Made by a program: the position numbers and the translations under genes
Notes under the pieces: model-generated
Database searches by the model: none
Told to the model about the DNA's origin: nothing
What the model saw: only the letters and a program-made list of their open reading frames with translations
Shown: in pieces, positions 7,077 to 19,582 of the stretch
How the letters are laid out: every line of letters begins with the position of its first letter
Position numbering within the stretch: the first letter of the stretch is position 1
From: Verrucomicrobiota bacterium
Lineage (GTDB): Bacteria > Pseudomonadota > Gammaproteobacteria > Nevskiales > Nevskiaceae
Assembly: GCA_903970595.1 (NCBI GenBank)
Contig: CAJCJI010000533.1
Coordinates: forward strand, 1 to 47,073
Direction: 5' to 3'
DNA length: 47,073 nucleotides

Positions 7077-7915
7077 ACCGCCACGGCCTGCGGCGCCGGC
7101 ACCGCACCCGGCACCTTGACCGGTTCCGGCCTGGGCGCCGCGGCGGGCGGCGGCCGGGATTGCGCGTCCAGCAATGCGTTGAGCTTGCCCTGCAGGATGC
7201 CCAGATAGTCGGCGATGTTCCAGGCCAGCTTTTGCCCACCGGCGCTCAGTTCGATTCCGCACAGGCCGCCCGGCGCGATTTCGAATTGCAGGCGGACTGG
7301 GGCCGGGAAGGTGTGGTCGAGCGCGGTCTGAATCGCCGCCCTGGCGCCGGCCTGAAGTTCGAAGCTGCTGCGCAGCAGCGCGGGCCCGGCCGAATTCCTG
7401 AGGGCCGCGCCCAGCGTCGCCTTGGCCTCGGCGTCCAACTCCTTCAGGCGGCGGGTGAACACCTCGCTGATGCGCTCCTCCAGGTTCGCCGTGGCCAGAT
7501 CGGTCAGCGCCTTGCGCGCGATGGCCATGACTTCCTCGCCCACCAGCCGCGCAAGGGCCTGGCTCAATCCCGCGCGTTCGGCCTGCAACTTGCTGGCCTG
7601 CTTTGCGCTCAACTCCTCGCCGGCGCTGCGCGCCTGGCCGAGCAGGCGCTCGCGTTCCGCCGCGGCCTCGGCGGTGGCCTGGCCGAGCAGGGCCGCGCGC
7701 TGCTCGTCGAACGCCTGGTTCCTGAGCTGCAGGGCATCGCGCTCCTGCTCCGCCTCGCCGCGTTTTTTTGCGGCATCCGCCAGTTGGTCGGCGATGCGCT
7801 TTTCACGGGCGTCGATCGCCTTGAGGATCGGCCGGTACAGAAACCGCCGCAGCAGCCAGATCAGGACCAGGAAGTTCACGGCCTGGGCGCCGACGGTGAA
7901 CCAGTCGATGAGCAT
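7073..7915 (-). CDS. atpF: N-type ATPase subunit b, delta-like extension (280 aa)
   Basis: One N-terminal transmembrane helix ([20 protein letters not shown]) is followed by a long charged coiled coil (residues ~35-170, rich in A, E, R, Q). A globular C-terminal part (~170-265) includes [18 protein letters not shown]. Normal b subunits are about 160 residues; N-ATPase b subunits are longer and are thought to replace the missing delta subunit as the stator link to F1, which fits the absence of atpH here. The tail is proline-rich. Start ATG 7915 lies three bases after atpE. Confidence 0.9.
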   Translation of the reverse strand: MLIDWFTVGAQAVNFLVLIWLLRRFLYRPILKAIDAREKRIADQLADAAKKRGEAEQERDALQLRNQAFDEQRAALLGQATAEAAAERERLLGQARSAGEELSAKQASKLQAERAGLSQALARLVGEEVMAIARKALTDLATANLEERISEVFTRRLKELDAEAKATLGAALRNSAGPALLRSSFELQAGARAAIQTALDHTFPAPVRLQFEIAPGGLCGIELSAGGQKLAWNIADYLGILQGKLNALLDAQSRPPPAAAPRPEPVKVPGAVPAPQAVAV

Positions 7916-7918
7916 GAC

Positions 7919-8200
7919 TCATTTCCCGCCGACCGCGGCAATGGCGTGGGTCCAGAACGGATTGGCGAAGATCAGGATCATCGAGACGACGAAGCAGTAA
8001 ATGGCCGTGGACTCGATCATCGCCAGGCCGACGAACAGGGTCCGCGTGATGGTGGCCGAGGCGTCGGGCTGCTGCGCCAGCGCCGTCAGGGCGGTGGCGA
8101 CCGCCCGGCCCTCGCCAAGCGCCGGGCCCATGCAGCCGAAGCCGGTGGTGATGCCGGCAGTGGCGATCGAGGCGATGGCGATGAGGGTGTTGCTGTCCAT
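7919..8200 (-). CDS. atpE: N-type ATPase subunit c, rotor ring (93 aa)
   Basis: Two hydrophobic helices form the hairpin of the ion-carrying rotor ring. Helix 2 has the ion-binding glutamate in IESTAIY (E63, S64, T65, Y68), the E-S-T-x-x-Y ligand set of sodium-type rings. Helix 1 carries GPALGEGRAV, placing a second acidic residue (E30) where the Ilyobacter tartaricus sodium ring has Gln32. Such a double carboxylate is known from N-ATPase rings, and a related Burkholderia ring was reported to be proton-specific, so ion choice cannot be settled from sequence. A strong Shine-Dalgarno sequence (AAAGGAG) precedes the ATG, consistent with the high copy number of c. Confidence 0.95.
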   Translation of the reverse strand: MDSNTLIAIASIATAGITTGFGCMGPALGEGRAVATALTALAQQPDASATITRTLFVGLAMIESTAIYCFVVSMILIFANPFWTHAIAAVGGK

Positions 8201-8212
8201 GGAAAACTCCTT

Positions 8213-8920
8213 TCAAGCGGCGGGCATGGGCGCGGCCTGCCCGGTGGACTTGGGCTTGCGCACAACGGTGGCGGCCGCGATGTAGACCGCGGCCAGGATG
8301 CTGAAGATATAGGCCTGAACCATGCCGGTGAGCAGGCCGAGCGCGGTCATCACGATGGGAAACAGCAGCGGCGTGATGGTGAGCAGGATGGCGATGATCA
8401 TGGCGCCGCTCATCATGTTGCCGAACAGGCGCACCGCCAGGGCCAGGGTGCGCGACAGTTCGCTGATGATGTTGAACGGCAGCATGATCGGGGTTGGCTC
8501 GACATAGGTTTTCAGGTAGGCGGCCAGGCCTTGCCGGCGAATTCCGAAATAGGGCACCGCGGCAAATACGCACAACGCCAGCGCCGCCGTGGTGGACAGC
8601 GAGCCGGTCGGCGGCAGATAGCCGGGGATCACCGTGCACAGGCTGGCCGTGGCCACGAACAGGAACAGCGTGCCGAGGAAGGCCAGATAGCCTTGCGGCG
8701 GGCTCAGGCCCACTGCGCCGATCTGCTCATCGATGCCGGTGACGATGATTTCCAGCGCGGCCTGCCAGCGTGAGATCGCCCCCTGCGTGACCAGCTTGCG
8801 GGTGATCAGCCAGGAGCCCAGGGTCAGCAGCAGCATCAAAGCCCAGGTGGTGACGATGGTTCCGTCGAGCTTGAAAAAGCCGTGTTGCCACAGGATCTGC
8901 TGGTCGGAGCTGAGATTCAC
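8213..8920 (-). CDS. atpB: N-type ATPase subunit a (235 aa)
   Basis: This membrane stator subunit forms the ion half-channels. It has five or six hydrophobic helices and the conserved block LSRTLALAVRLFGNMMSG, whose second arginine (in VRLFGN) is the essential residue that faces the c-ring carboxylate. The start is GTG 8920 (GTGA overlap with the atpR stop); no ATG lies near the expected N-terminus and the upstream open frame belongs to atpR in another phase. About 235 residues matches the short a subunits of N-ATPases. Confidence 0.93.
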   Translation of the reverse strand: MNLSSDQQILWQHGFFKLDGTIVTTWALMLLLTLGSWLITRKLVTQGAISRWQAALEIIVTGIDEQIGAVGLSPPQGYLAFLGTLFLFVATASLCTVIPGYLPPTGSLSTTAALALCVFAAVPYFGIRRQGLAAYLKTYVEPTPIMLPFNIISELSRTLALAVRLFGNMMSGAMIIAILLTITPLLFPIVMTALGLLTGMVQAYIFSILAAVYIAAATVVRKPKSTGQAAPMPAA

Positions 8921-9225
8921 GGCGCCGGTCCCCGCATCGGCCGGGCGCCGTTCGCGGACTTGAGCTGCGTCAGCTGGGTGACGACGATCCGCGCCAGCCA
9001 GAATCCCAGCAGGCAGGCCAGCAGGCGCCGCCAGTCGCTTTGCGCGACCAGGTAAAAACCGGCCAGTACGGCGGCGGTGCGGAGCAGCAGGCTGCCGCCA
9101 AACCACAGCGCCGGCTGCTCAGAAGACAGGCTCCTGCGTATGGTCCACCACAGGCCGCCGAAAAACACGGCGCCAAGAAAGACACCCGCCGGCAAGGCCA
9201 GGATGATGCTCATGGATTCATTCAT
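8917..9225 (-). CDS. atpR: AtpR, N-ATPase assembly membrane protein (102 aa)
   Basis: A small hydrophobic protein with three predicted membrane helices (IILALPAGVFLGAVFFGGLW, FGGSLLLRTAAVLAGFYLV, LLACLLGFWLARIVV). An AtpR-type gene in this position, between atpQ and atpB, is a hallmark of N-ATPase operons; it is thought to help insert or assemble the c ring. ATG 9225 overlaps the atpQ stop by eight bases; ATG 9213 is an alternative start. Confidence 0.88.
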   Translation of the reverse strand: MNESMSIILALPAGVFLGAVFFGGLWWTIRRSLSSEQPALWFGGSLLLRTAAVLAGFYLVAQSDWRRLLACLLGFWLARIVVTQLTQLKSANGARPMRGPAP

Positions 9226-9545
9226 CGTGCGGCTCCGGCTTCCGGTGCATGGCCTGATCCTGCTGCGAGATCCAATGCCAGGCGTTGGCGCAGCCGATGA
9301 CCAGCCCGGCCACCAGCAGCGCCAGCGTCCAGGAATGAGCACTGGGATGGTGCCGGTCCAGCCACAGCCCGAGGAATGCGCCGGCGAGCGTCGGCACCGC
9401 AACCGACCAGCCGATCAGGCCGGACATGCCCAGGCCGAACCAGACGCCCTGCCCGCTTTCACGCTGCGCCCGCAGCTTGCGCGCGGCCTTCGCGGCGATC
9501 CCGCGGCTGAAGGCCGCATCCGCGGGCGCGACTTCGGGGGTCGGG

Positions 9546-9556
<11 letters not shown>
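9218..9556 (-). CDS. atpQ: AtpQ, AtpI-like N-ATPase protein (112 aa)
   Basis: The N-terminal ~40 residues are charged and cytoplasmic; two membrane helices follow (FGLGMSGLIGWSVAVPTLAG and WTLALLVAGLVIGCANAWHW). The WFGLGM-GLIGWS---P-L-G pattern is that of the AtpI/Q group of ATP synthase accessory proteins. Start ATG 9556 overlaps the atpC end by 11 bases. The product likely assists c-ring assembly or ion supply, by analogy with AtpI; no direct evidence in the sequence. Confidence 0.85.
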
Positions 9557-13790
<4,234 letters not shown>

Positions 13791-13904
13791 GGCGTCAGCT
13801 CAGGGGTTCGGTTCGGGGCGGCAACTGCAAATCCTTGCCCCTTTGCCGGTAAAGGCTTGGACCCGTAACGCCACATAGCTTGAGCGCGCCGGGGGCTGCC
13901 GACA

Positions 13905-13918
13905 TTGATCTGAATCAA
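13905..13918. promoter_or_regulatory. FNR/Anr box upstream of xfp-N-ATPase operon
   Basis: TTGATCTGAATCAA matches the FNR/Anr consensus TTGAT-N4-ATCAA at every position. It lies in the only sizeable gap of the 16 kb block, 115 bases upstream of the xfp ATG. On the minus strand an AT-containing stretch AGCTATGTG (13880-13872) falls about 30-40 bases downstream of the box centre, roughly where a -10 would sit for a class II activated promoter. The palindrome is symmetric, so orientation is inferred from context. Confidence 0.75.
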
Positions 13919-13989
13919 TCGGATTGGCGCGGCAGGCGATCGCGGCATTTCATGGGGGGCGGATGGAGCCGCGAGTACGTGCACTGGCT

Positions 13990-15642
13990 TCAGGGCGGCG
14001 CCAGCGCGGTGTCGACGATGGCTTGCGCTTCTTTCAGAATGGATTGCAGATGCGCCTGATCCTTGAAGCTCTCGCCGTAGATCTTGTAAATATCCTCGGT
14101 ACCCGAGGGGCGCGCCGCGAACCAGCCGCTGGCCGTGATCACCTTGATGCCGTCGATCGGGGCATCGTTGCCCGGCGCGTGGACCAGCACACTGTCGATC
14201 TTCTCGCCGCCCAGTTCGGTGCTGCGCACCTGCTTGCGCGCCAGCTTGGCCAATCTGGCTTTCTGGTCGGGCGTGGCCGGCGCTTCGACCCGATCGGCAA
14301 ACGGCTCGCCGAGTTCGCGCACCAGCCCGCGGTAGCGCTCGCCCGGATCGCCGCCGCCTTGCGCGGTGATCTCGCCGGCCAGCAGGGCCGGCACGATGCC
14401 GTCCTTGTCGGTGGTCCAGACCTTGCCGTCGCGGCGCAGAAAGGACGCCCCGGCGCTCTCCTCCCCGCCGAAGCCGAGGCCGCCGCCGAACAGGCCGTCG
14501 ACGAACCACTTGAAGCCGACCGGCGTCTCGAACAGCCGGCGTTCCAGGCGCTTGGCCACCCGGTCGATCAGCGCGGTGCTGACCAGGGTCTTGCCGACCG
14601 CGGCCGACTTGCGCCATTGCGTCCGATGCTGGAACAGGTAATCGATCAGCACCGACAGGTAGTGATTCGCCGGCAGCAGGCCGCTGCTGCGGGTGACGAT
14701 GCCGTGGCGGTCGTGGTCGGTATCGCAGGCGAAGGCCACGTCGTAGCGGTCCTTCAGGCCGATCAGGCGCCGCATGGCGTACGGCGACGAGGGGTCCATG
14801 CGGACCTTGCCGTCCCAGTCCAGCGTCATGAAAGAGAAAGTCGGATCGACTTCTGCGCTGACCACCGCCAGGTCGATGCTGTAGCGCTCGGCGATCGGCG
14901 CCCAGTACTGCACGCCGGCGCCGCCCAGCGGGTCCACTCCCATGCGCACGCCGGCGCCGCGGATGGCGTCGAAGTCGACCACCTGGGCGAGGTCGTCGAT
15001 GTAGGCGCTGCGGAAATCGTGGGTGTGCGTGGTCGCGGCGGCCAGGGCCTGGGCCAGCGGCAGGCGCCGCACGCCCTTGAGGCCGTTCTCCAGCAGGGCG
15101 TTGGCGCGGTGCTGGATGCGGCCGGTGACGTCGGTGTCGGCCGGGCCGCCGTTGGGCGTGTTGTACTTGAAGCCGCCGTTGTCGGGCGGATTGTGCGAAG
15201 GCGTGACGACGATGCCGTCGGCCAGCCCGGAGGGGCGGTCGCGGTTGTAGCCCAGGATGGCGTGCGAAATCACCGGCGTGGGGGTGAATGCGCCGGGCGC
15301 GGCGATCATGGCTTCCACGCCGTTGGCGGCCAGCACCTCGAGCGCGCTTTCAGCCGCCGGCTGCGACAGCGCGTGCGTGTCGATGCCCAGGAACAGCGGG
15401 CCGTCGATACCTTTGCCCTTGCGGTACTCGCAGATCGCCTGGGTGATCGCCAGCACATGCCATTCGTTGAAGCTGTGCGCCAGGGAACTGCCGCGGTGCC
15501 CGGAAGTACCGAACGATACGCGCTGCGCCGCTACCGCGGGATCGGGTCGCAGGTCGGCGTAGGCGGCCAGCAGCTTGGGAATGTCGGTCAGCGGCGCAAG
15601 CGTCGCCGGCTGGCCGGCGAGGGGACTCAGCTTGGTGCTCAA
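13990..15642 (-). CDS. pgm: Phosphoglucomutase, alpha-D-glucose specific (550 aa)
   Basis: The enzyme interconverts glucose 1-phosphate and glucose 6-phosphate. The N-terminal [10 protein letters not shown] and the phosphoserine loop [11 protein letters not shown] (serine ~147) match the bacterial Pgm subgroup of about 545 residues. A metal-binding loop DTDHDR and the sugar-binding GEESAG (present as GGEESAGAS) follow, and the phosphate-binding SGTED segment near the C-terminus ([12 protein letters not shown]). The start is TTG 15642, overlapping the tal stop as TTGA. It links glycogen or glucan breakdown to zwf at the head of the same gene string. Confidence 0.95.
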   Translation of the reverse strand: MSTKLSPLAGQPATLAPLTDIPKLLAAYADLRPDPAVAAQRVSFGTSGHRGSSLAHSFNEWHVLAITQAICEYRKGKGIDGPLFLGIDTHALSQPAAESALEVLAANGVEAMIAAPGAFTPTPVISHAILGYNRDRPSGLADGIVVTPSHNPPDNGGFKYNTPNGGPADTDVTGRIQHRANALLENGLKGVRRLPLAQALAAATTHTHDFRSAYIDDLAQVVDFDAIRGAGVRMGVDPLGGAGVQYWAPIAERYSIDLAVVSAEVDPTFSFMTLDWDGKVRMDPSSPYAMRRLIGLKDRYDVAFACDTDHDRHGIVTRSSGLLPANHYLSVLIDYLFQHRTQWRKSAAVGKTLVSTALIDRVAKRLERRLFETPVGFKWFVDGLFGGGLGFGGEESAGASFLRRDGKVWTTDKDGIVPALLAGEITAQGGGDPGERYRGLVRELGEPFADRVEAPATPDQKARLAKLARKQVRSTELGGEKIDSVLVHAPGNDAPIDGIKVITASGWFAARPSGTEDIYKIYGESFKDQAHLQSILKEAQAIVDTALAPP

Positions 15643-16736
15643 CGGCCTGCTGCCGTGGTGGCGGAGAGCTCGGCGCTGCTGTCGGCGATGCGCTTGAGCA
15701 GTTCCTTCCAGGACTTGACGAAGGACTGCGCGCCCTCCACCTGCAGCTGCGCGGCCAGCGCGTCGACATCGATGCCGGCCTTGGCGAAGCGTTGCAGCGT
15801 GGCTTCGCCCTCAGCGCCGGACGGGTCCATGGGCGGGCTGGGCGCGCCGTGGTCGGCATAGGCCAGCAGGGTTTTCTGCGGCATGGTGTCGACCGTCTCG
15901 GGCGCGGCCAGGGCTTCCACGTACAAGGTATCGGAGGCCTGCGGGTCCTTGGTGCCGGTGCTGGCCCACAGCAGCCGCTGCGGCCGCGCGCCGGCCTCGG
16001 CCAGTTCTTTCCAGCGCGGCGAGTCCAGCAGGTCGCGGTAGGCGCGGTAAGTACGCTGGCCGATGGCGATGCCCAGCTTGTTGCGCAGGTCTTCCGGCAC
16101 CTTGCCGCTCACCGCCTTGTCCCAGCGGCTGACGAAGACCGAGGCCACCGAGGCGATGCGCGGATGCAGGCCCTTGGCGATGCGCCGCTCGATGCCGCGC
16201 AGGTAGGCTTCCGCCGCGGCCAGATAATGCTCGCGCGAGAACAGCAGGGTGACGTTGACCGGGATGCCGGCTAAGATCGCCTCCTCGATCGCCGGAATGC
16301 CTTCCGGCGTGCCCGGAATCTTGACGAACAGGTTGGGCCGATCGGCCTGGGCGTGGATCTGCGCCGCCGCGGCGATGCTGCCGGCGGTGTCCTGCGCCAG
16401 CAGCGGCGACACTTCCATCGAGACCCAGCCGTCGACGCCGTCGGTGGCCTCAAAGATCGGCCGGAACAGGTCGGCGGCGCGGCGCAGGTCCTCCAGCGCC
16501 AGTTCCAGGAACAGGGCTTCGCCGGATTTGCCGGCGGCGGCCTTTTCGCGGATGCCCTTGTCGTAGGCCTTGGTGTTGCCGATGGCTTCGTCGAAGATGG
16601 TGGGGTTCGAGGTCAGGCCGGTCAGCGCATAGGTTTCGATATTGCGCGCCAGGCTGCCGTCGTCGAGCATCTCGCGGGTGATGTTGTCGAGCCACAGGCT
16701 CTGGCCGATCTTGCGCAGCTGCTGGGTCTTGTTCAT
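15639..16736 (-). CDS. tal: Transaldolase (365 aa)
   Basis: This pentose phosphate enzyme transfers a dihydroxyacetone unit between sugar phosphates. The N-terminal [13 protein letters not shown] and [14 protein letters not shown] segments and the Schiff-base lysine in FVKIPGT (~138) are typical of the longer bacterial Tal class (about 365-380 residues). [11 protein letters not shown] and [14 protein letters not shown]-like (present as [13 protein letters not shown]) blocks are intact. Start ATG 16736 overlaps the HAD gene by four bases. It would regenerate substrates for the phosphoketolase two genes downstream. Confidence 0.95.
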   Translation of the reverse strand: MNKTQQLRKIGQSLWLDNITREMLDDGSLARNIETYALTGLTSNPTIFDEAIGNTKAYDKGIREKAAAGKSGEALFLELALEDLRRAADLFRPIFEATDGVDGWVSMEVSPLLAQDTAGSIAAAAQIHAQADRPNLFVKIPGTPEGIPAIEEAILAGIPVNVTLLFSREHYLAAAEAYLRGIERRIAKGLHPRIASVASVFVSRWDKAVSGKVPEDLRNKLGIAIGQRTYRAYRDLLDSPRWKELAEAGARPQRLLWASTGTKDPQASDTLYVEALAAPETVDTMPQKTLLAYADHGAPSPPMDPSGAEGEATLQRFAKAGIDVDALAAQLQVEGAQSFVKSWKELLKRIADSSAELSATTAAGR

Positions 16737-17491
16737 GTCTGGTCCTGTAGAGGTTGCGATGTGGGTTCATGGGCGCGCCCTGGCGCAGCCGCGGCGAGCA
16801 GGCGGCTGAATTGCCCCGGGTCGCAGTCGAGCAGCTCGCCGATATGCTGGAAGCGCAGATCGGGCGGCGGATCGACGGCGCCGACGTCGGCAGCCACGGC
16901 ATAATGACCCTGCTGGACGAACACCGTGGTGAGCCGGGCGCCGAGCACCTGCTTCACCGCCGCCAGCAGCTGCGGCTTGTCGTCGACCATCACGTAGTGC
17001 TCCGCCGGATAGCGCCGCTGCGTGTCCGCCAGGCTGTTCTGCTTGTGCACCTGGATCAGCACACGGCCCTCGACCGCGTCCCAGATGCCGGAGCGCCGTA
17101 CCTTGCGCGGCTGGAACACCACGTCGCCGTCCGACAGCACCACCGGCTGGCCGAGCGTACGCAGGCGGGCGATGACGTCCAGGGCCTGCGGAAACACCAA
17201 GCGCTCGAAGGGATAGTCGAGCAGGAAGGCCGACATCTGCAGGATCTGCGGATGGTTTTCCAGGCCGTTGCGGAAGGCCTGCAAGCTGCCCAGATAGTCG
17301 GCATAGCCGAGCTGGTTGCGCAGCTTGGCGAAGAGGTCCCAGTAGCGGTCCCGCTCCGCCGCGCCGAAGTCCTGCTCCAGCCGCGCGCCGAGCCCGGCGG
17401 CGAAGGCGTCGTTGTCGAGCAGGGTGTTGTCTACGTCGAGCAGGAACACTACTCCGCCGGGCACCCCGCCCTCGGCGGTGCCGTTCAGCAC
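16733..17491 (-). CDS. HAD-superfamily hydrolase (252 aa)
   Basis: Motif [11 protein letters not shown] (residues ~19-28) carries the nucleophilic and acid/base aspartates; motif II is VVLSDGD; the conserved lysine and motif IV lie around [13 protein letters not shown] helical cap follows motif I, as in the subfamily I phosphatases. The substrate is unknown, but insertion between zwf and tal, with overlaps on both sides, suggests a sugar phosphate or a metabolite-repair role in the pentose phosphate route. GTG 17491 is the likely start, overlapping the zwf stop. Confidence 0.85.
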   Translation of the reverse strand: MLNGTAEGGVPGGVVFLLDVDNTLLDNDAFAAGLGARLEQDFGAAERDRYWDLFAKLRNQLGYADYLGSLQAFRNGLENHPQILQMSAFLLDYPFERLVFPQALDVIARLRTLGQPVVLSDGDVVFQPRKVRRSGIWDAVEGRVLIQVHKQNSLADTQRRYPAEHYVMVDDKPQLLAAVKQVLGARLTTVFVQQGHYAVAADVGAVDPPPDLRFQHIGELLDCDPGQFSRLLAAAAPGRAHEPTSQPLQDQT

Positions 17492-18990
17492 GGCGCGCTC
17501 ACTTCGGGCTTGGGATTGCTCCAGGCCGCCTTGTCGTCATCGTCGACGATGCGCAGCGACTCTTCGGGCCCCCAGGTGCCGGGCTCGTATTCGCTGACGC
17601 TGCCGGCGCCGAGCACCGGGTCGACCACGCGCCAGGCCGCCTCCACCGCATCGTCGCGGGTGAACAGCGAGGTGTCGCCGTGGATGGCGTCGCGCAGCAG
17701 GCGCTCGTAAGGGCTGATTTCGCCGTGCGGCTGATGGCGCGCGATCAGCTCCACCGGCTCGCCGTGCATGTCCTCGCCGAGCTTCTTGACACGGGCCCCG
17801 GTGGAGATGAGGACTTCGGGGCTGAGGCGGAAGCGGAAGTAGTTGGAGTTGGCCGGGCCGATCCAGTCGAAAATCGGCAGCGGCGGGGTCTTGAGGTGCA
17901 CCACCACTTCGGTGGCGGTGACCGGCAGGCATTTGCCGGCGCGGATGTAGAACGGCACGCCGGCCCAGCGCCAGTTGTCGATGTACAGGCGCAGCGCGGC
18001 GAAGGTTTCGACCTGCGACTCCGGCGCCACGCCGGCCTCCTGGCGATAGCCGCGGAACTGGCCCCGCACCACGTCGTCCGTCTGCAGCGGCCGCATGGCG
18101 CGGAACAGGCGCAGCTTTTCGGCGCGCATCGATTCGGCGTCATGCCCCACCGGCGCATCCATCGCCAGCAGGGCGATCACCTGCAGCAGATGGTTCTGCA
18201 CCACGTCGCGGATGGCCCCGACTTCCTCGTAAAACGCGCCCCGGCCCTGCACGCCGAAGGCTTCGGCCATGGTGATCTGCACATTGTCGACGTATTGGCG
18301 GTTCCAGATCGGCTCGAGGAAGGTGTTGGCGAAGCGGAAATACAGCAGGTTCTGCACCGCTTCCTTGCCCAGGTAGTGATCGATGCGGAAAATCGCCGAC
18401 TCGTCGAACACCGCGTGCAGGGCGCGGTCCAGTTCCTGAGCCGAAGGCAGGTCGCGTCCGAAGGGCTTTTCCACCACCACGCGCGCATCCTTGCTGCAGC
18501 CGCTGCCTGCCAGGCCCTGCGCCACCGCGCCGAACATGCTGGGCGGAATGGCCAGGTAGTGCAGCGGGCGCACGGCTTGGTCCAGCGCCTGCTTCAAACG
18601 CACGTAAGTGCCCGAATCGCTGTAGTCGCCATCGACGTACTGCAGCCGTGCCGAAAGATGGGCGAACGCCTCCTCGTCCACGCCGCCGTTGTGCTCCAGG
18701 CTGTCGCGGGCGCGCTCGCGCAGCTTCTCCAGGGTCCAGCCGGCGCGGGCCACGCCGATCACCGGCAGGTCCAGTTCGCCGCGGGCGGTCATGGCCTGCA
18801 AGGCGGGGAAGATTTTCTTGTAGGCCAGATCGCCGGTTGCGCCAAAGAAAACAAACGCATCCGAGCGGGGGGTCTTCTTATCGATGGGCCTGCTCCATGG
18901 CGGCTGTCGGCGCCGCGGACCGGCGCCGTTCACTGCAGATGTTACTTTGGACTGCGGGGCCCGGACGAGTGTTCCCGTCAAGGCGCGCAT
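17485..18990 (-). CDS. zwf: Glucose-6-phosphate dehydrogenase (501 aa)
   Basis: The enzyme oxidises glucose 6-phosphate to 6-phosphogluconolactone with NADP or NAD. The nucleotide-binding motif [12 protein letters not shown] (~47-58) and the active-site signature [13 protein letters not shown] (~199) are intact, as is [11 protein letters not shown]. The true start is uncertain: ATG 18990 has a good Shine-Dalgarno (GGAGAGG) but gives ~40 residues before the Rossmann strand, rich in arginine and proline; an internal GTG (residue ~20) is an alternative. The gene heads the sugar-phosphate string and is divergent from the TPR gene pair. Confidence 0.94.
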   Translation of the reverse strand: MRALTGTLVRAPQSKVTSAVNGAGPRRRQPPWSRPIDKKTPRSDAFVFFGATGDLAYKKIFPALQAMTARGELDLPVIGVARAGWTLEKLRERARDSLEHNGGVDEEAFAHLSARLQYVDGDYSDSGTYVRLKQALDQAVRPLHYLAIPPSMFGAVAQGLAGSGCSKDARVVVEKPFGRDLPSAQELDRALHAVFDESAIFRIDHYLGKEAVQNLLYFRFANTFLEPIWNRQYVDNVQITMAEAFGVQGRGAFYEEVGAIRDVVQNHLLQVIALLAMDAPVGHDAESMRAEKLRLFRAMRPLQTDDVVRGQFRGYRQEAGVAPESQVETFAALRLYIDNWRWAGVPFYIRAGKCLPVTATEVVVHLKTPPLPIFDWIGPANSNYFRFRLSPEVLISTGARVKKLGEDMHGEPVELIARHQPHGEISPYERLLRDAIHGDTSLFTRDDAVEAAWRVVDPVLGAGSVSEYEPGTWGPEESLRIVDDDDKAAWSNPKPEVSAPC

Positions 18991-19582
18991 TCCTCTCCGC
19001 AGCGGGCGGGTCGGGAAATCGGCAAGCTCACCGCCATGGTCGGCCTCCCGGCCGGCAGGGTCTGTGCGGCATCAGACGCAAGGCCGTTGGCCTTGGGCGA
19101 AGCCCGCAAAAAATGTTCAATCGCGTCCCGCACCGGCCAAGTCAAGCGGTGTTGTGCCGCCAGGAGTCCATCGGCCATTTCGCCTCATGCGCCGGGTCGC
19201 CTGCCGGCCGATGGACGCGGTGACGCGCAGTGCGCCAGTCACAATATGTATTGTATTGATTTATATTAAGTTATTTCCTTTCCCGTAGACTGCGCATGAA
19301 TTTGCACAGAGCGCCGGTATCTTCTCGCAGAACCACCACGGCTTCCGTACAAGCTGACGAGCAACCCAGACGGGCCCGGTGCGCCGATGCTCCTGGGATT
19401 TTTTGACTGCTTGCCGCTGGGGAACCACTGGAGATGCGTCGATACCCGCTAAAGTAGACGGATCGGGAGAAATTCTTAGGGACGCATTCGTTCATGGCGG
19501 AACTTGGACGCCGCGTTGTCCGGCCAGCGGGGGCTTCTGGGTATAGCGAAGCCTTCCTGCCGGTGCCCCTGGACATGGGCGA
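18991..19582. other. Divergent intergenic region, zwf / TPR operon
   Basis: No convincing gene lies here. The only AT-rich patch, 19240-19280, should contain promoter elements for one or both directions. It includes CAATATGTATTG (19242-19253), an imperfect palindrome, and TTGATTTATATTAA (19256-19269), which differs from the FNR/Anr consensus at a single position. The rest is GC-rich with no clear terminator. Confidence 0.45.
19256..19269. promoter_or_regulatory. Weak FNR/Anr-like site
   Basis: TTGATTTATATTAA fits TTGAT-N4-ATCAA except T for C in the right half. It is about 265 bases upstream of the zwf start and 315 bases upstream of the TPR gene. The changed base is one of the most conserved of the motif, so function is doubtful; it is listed because a perfect site controls the downstream half of the same gene block. 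Confidence 0.25.

Noticed and set aside
7160-8773. Long open frame antisense to atpF, atpE and atpB
   Set aside because: It crosses three recognised genes and has only compositionally biased sequence.
18978-19178. A 66-codon minus-strand frame upstream of zwf
   Set aside because: No ribosome site, no family resemblance, and it overlaps the zwf start region.
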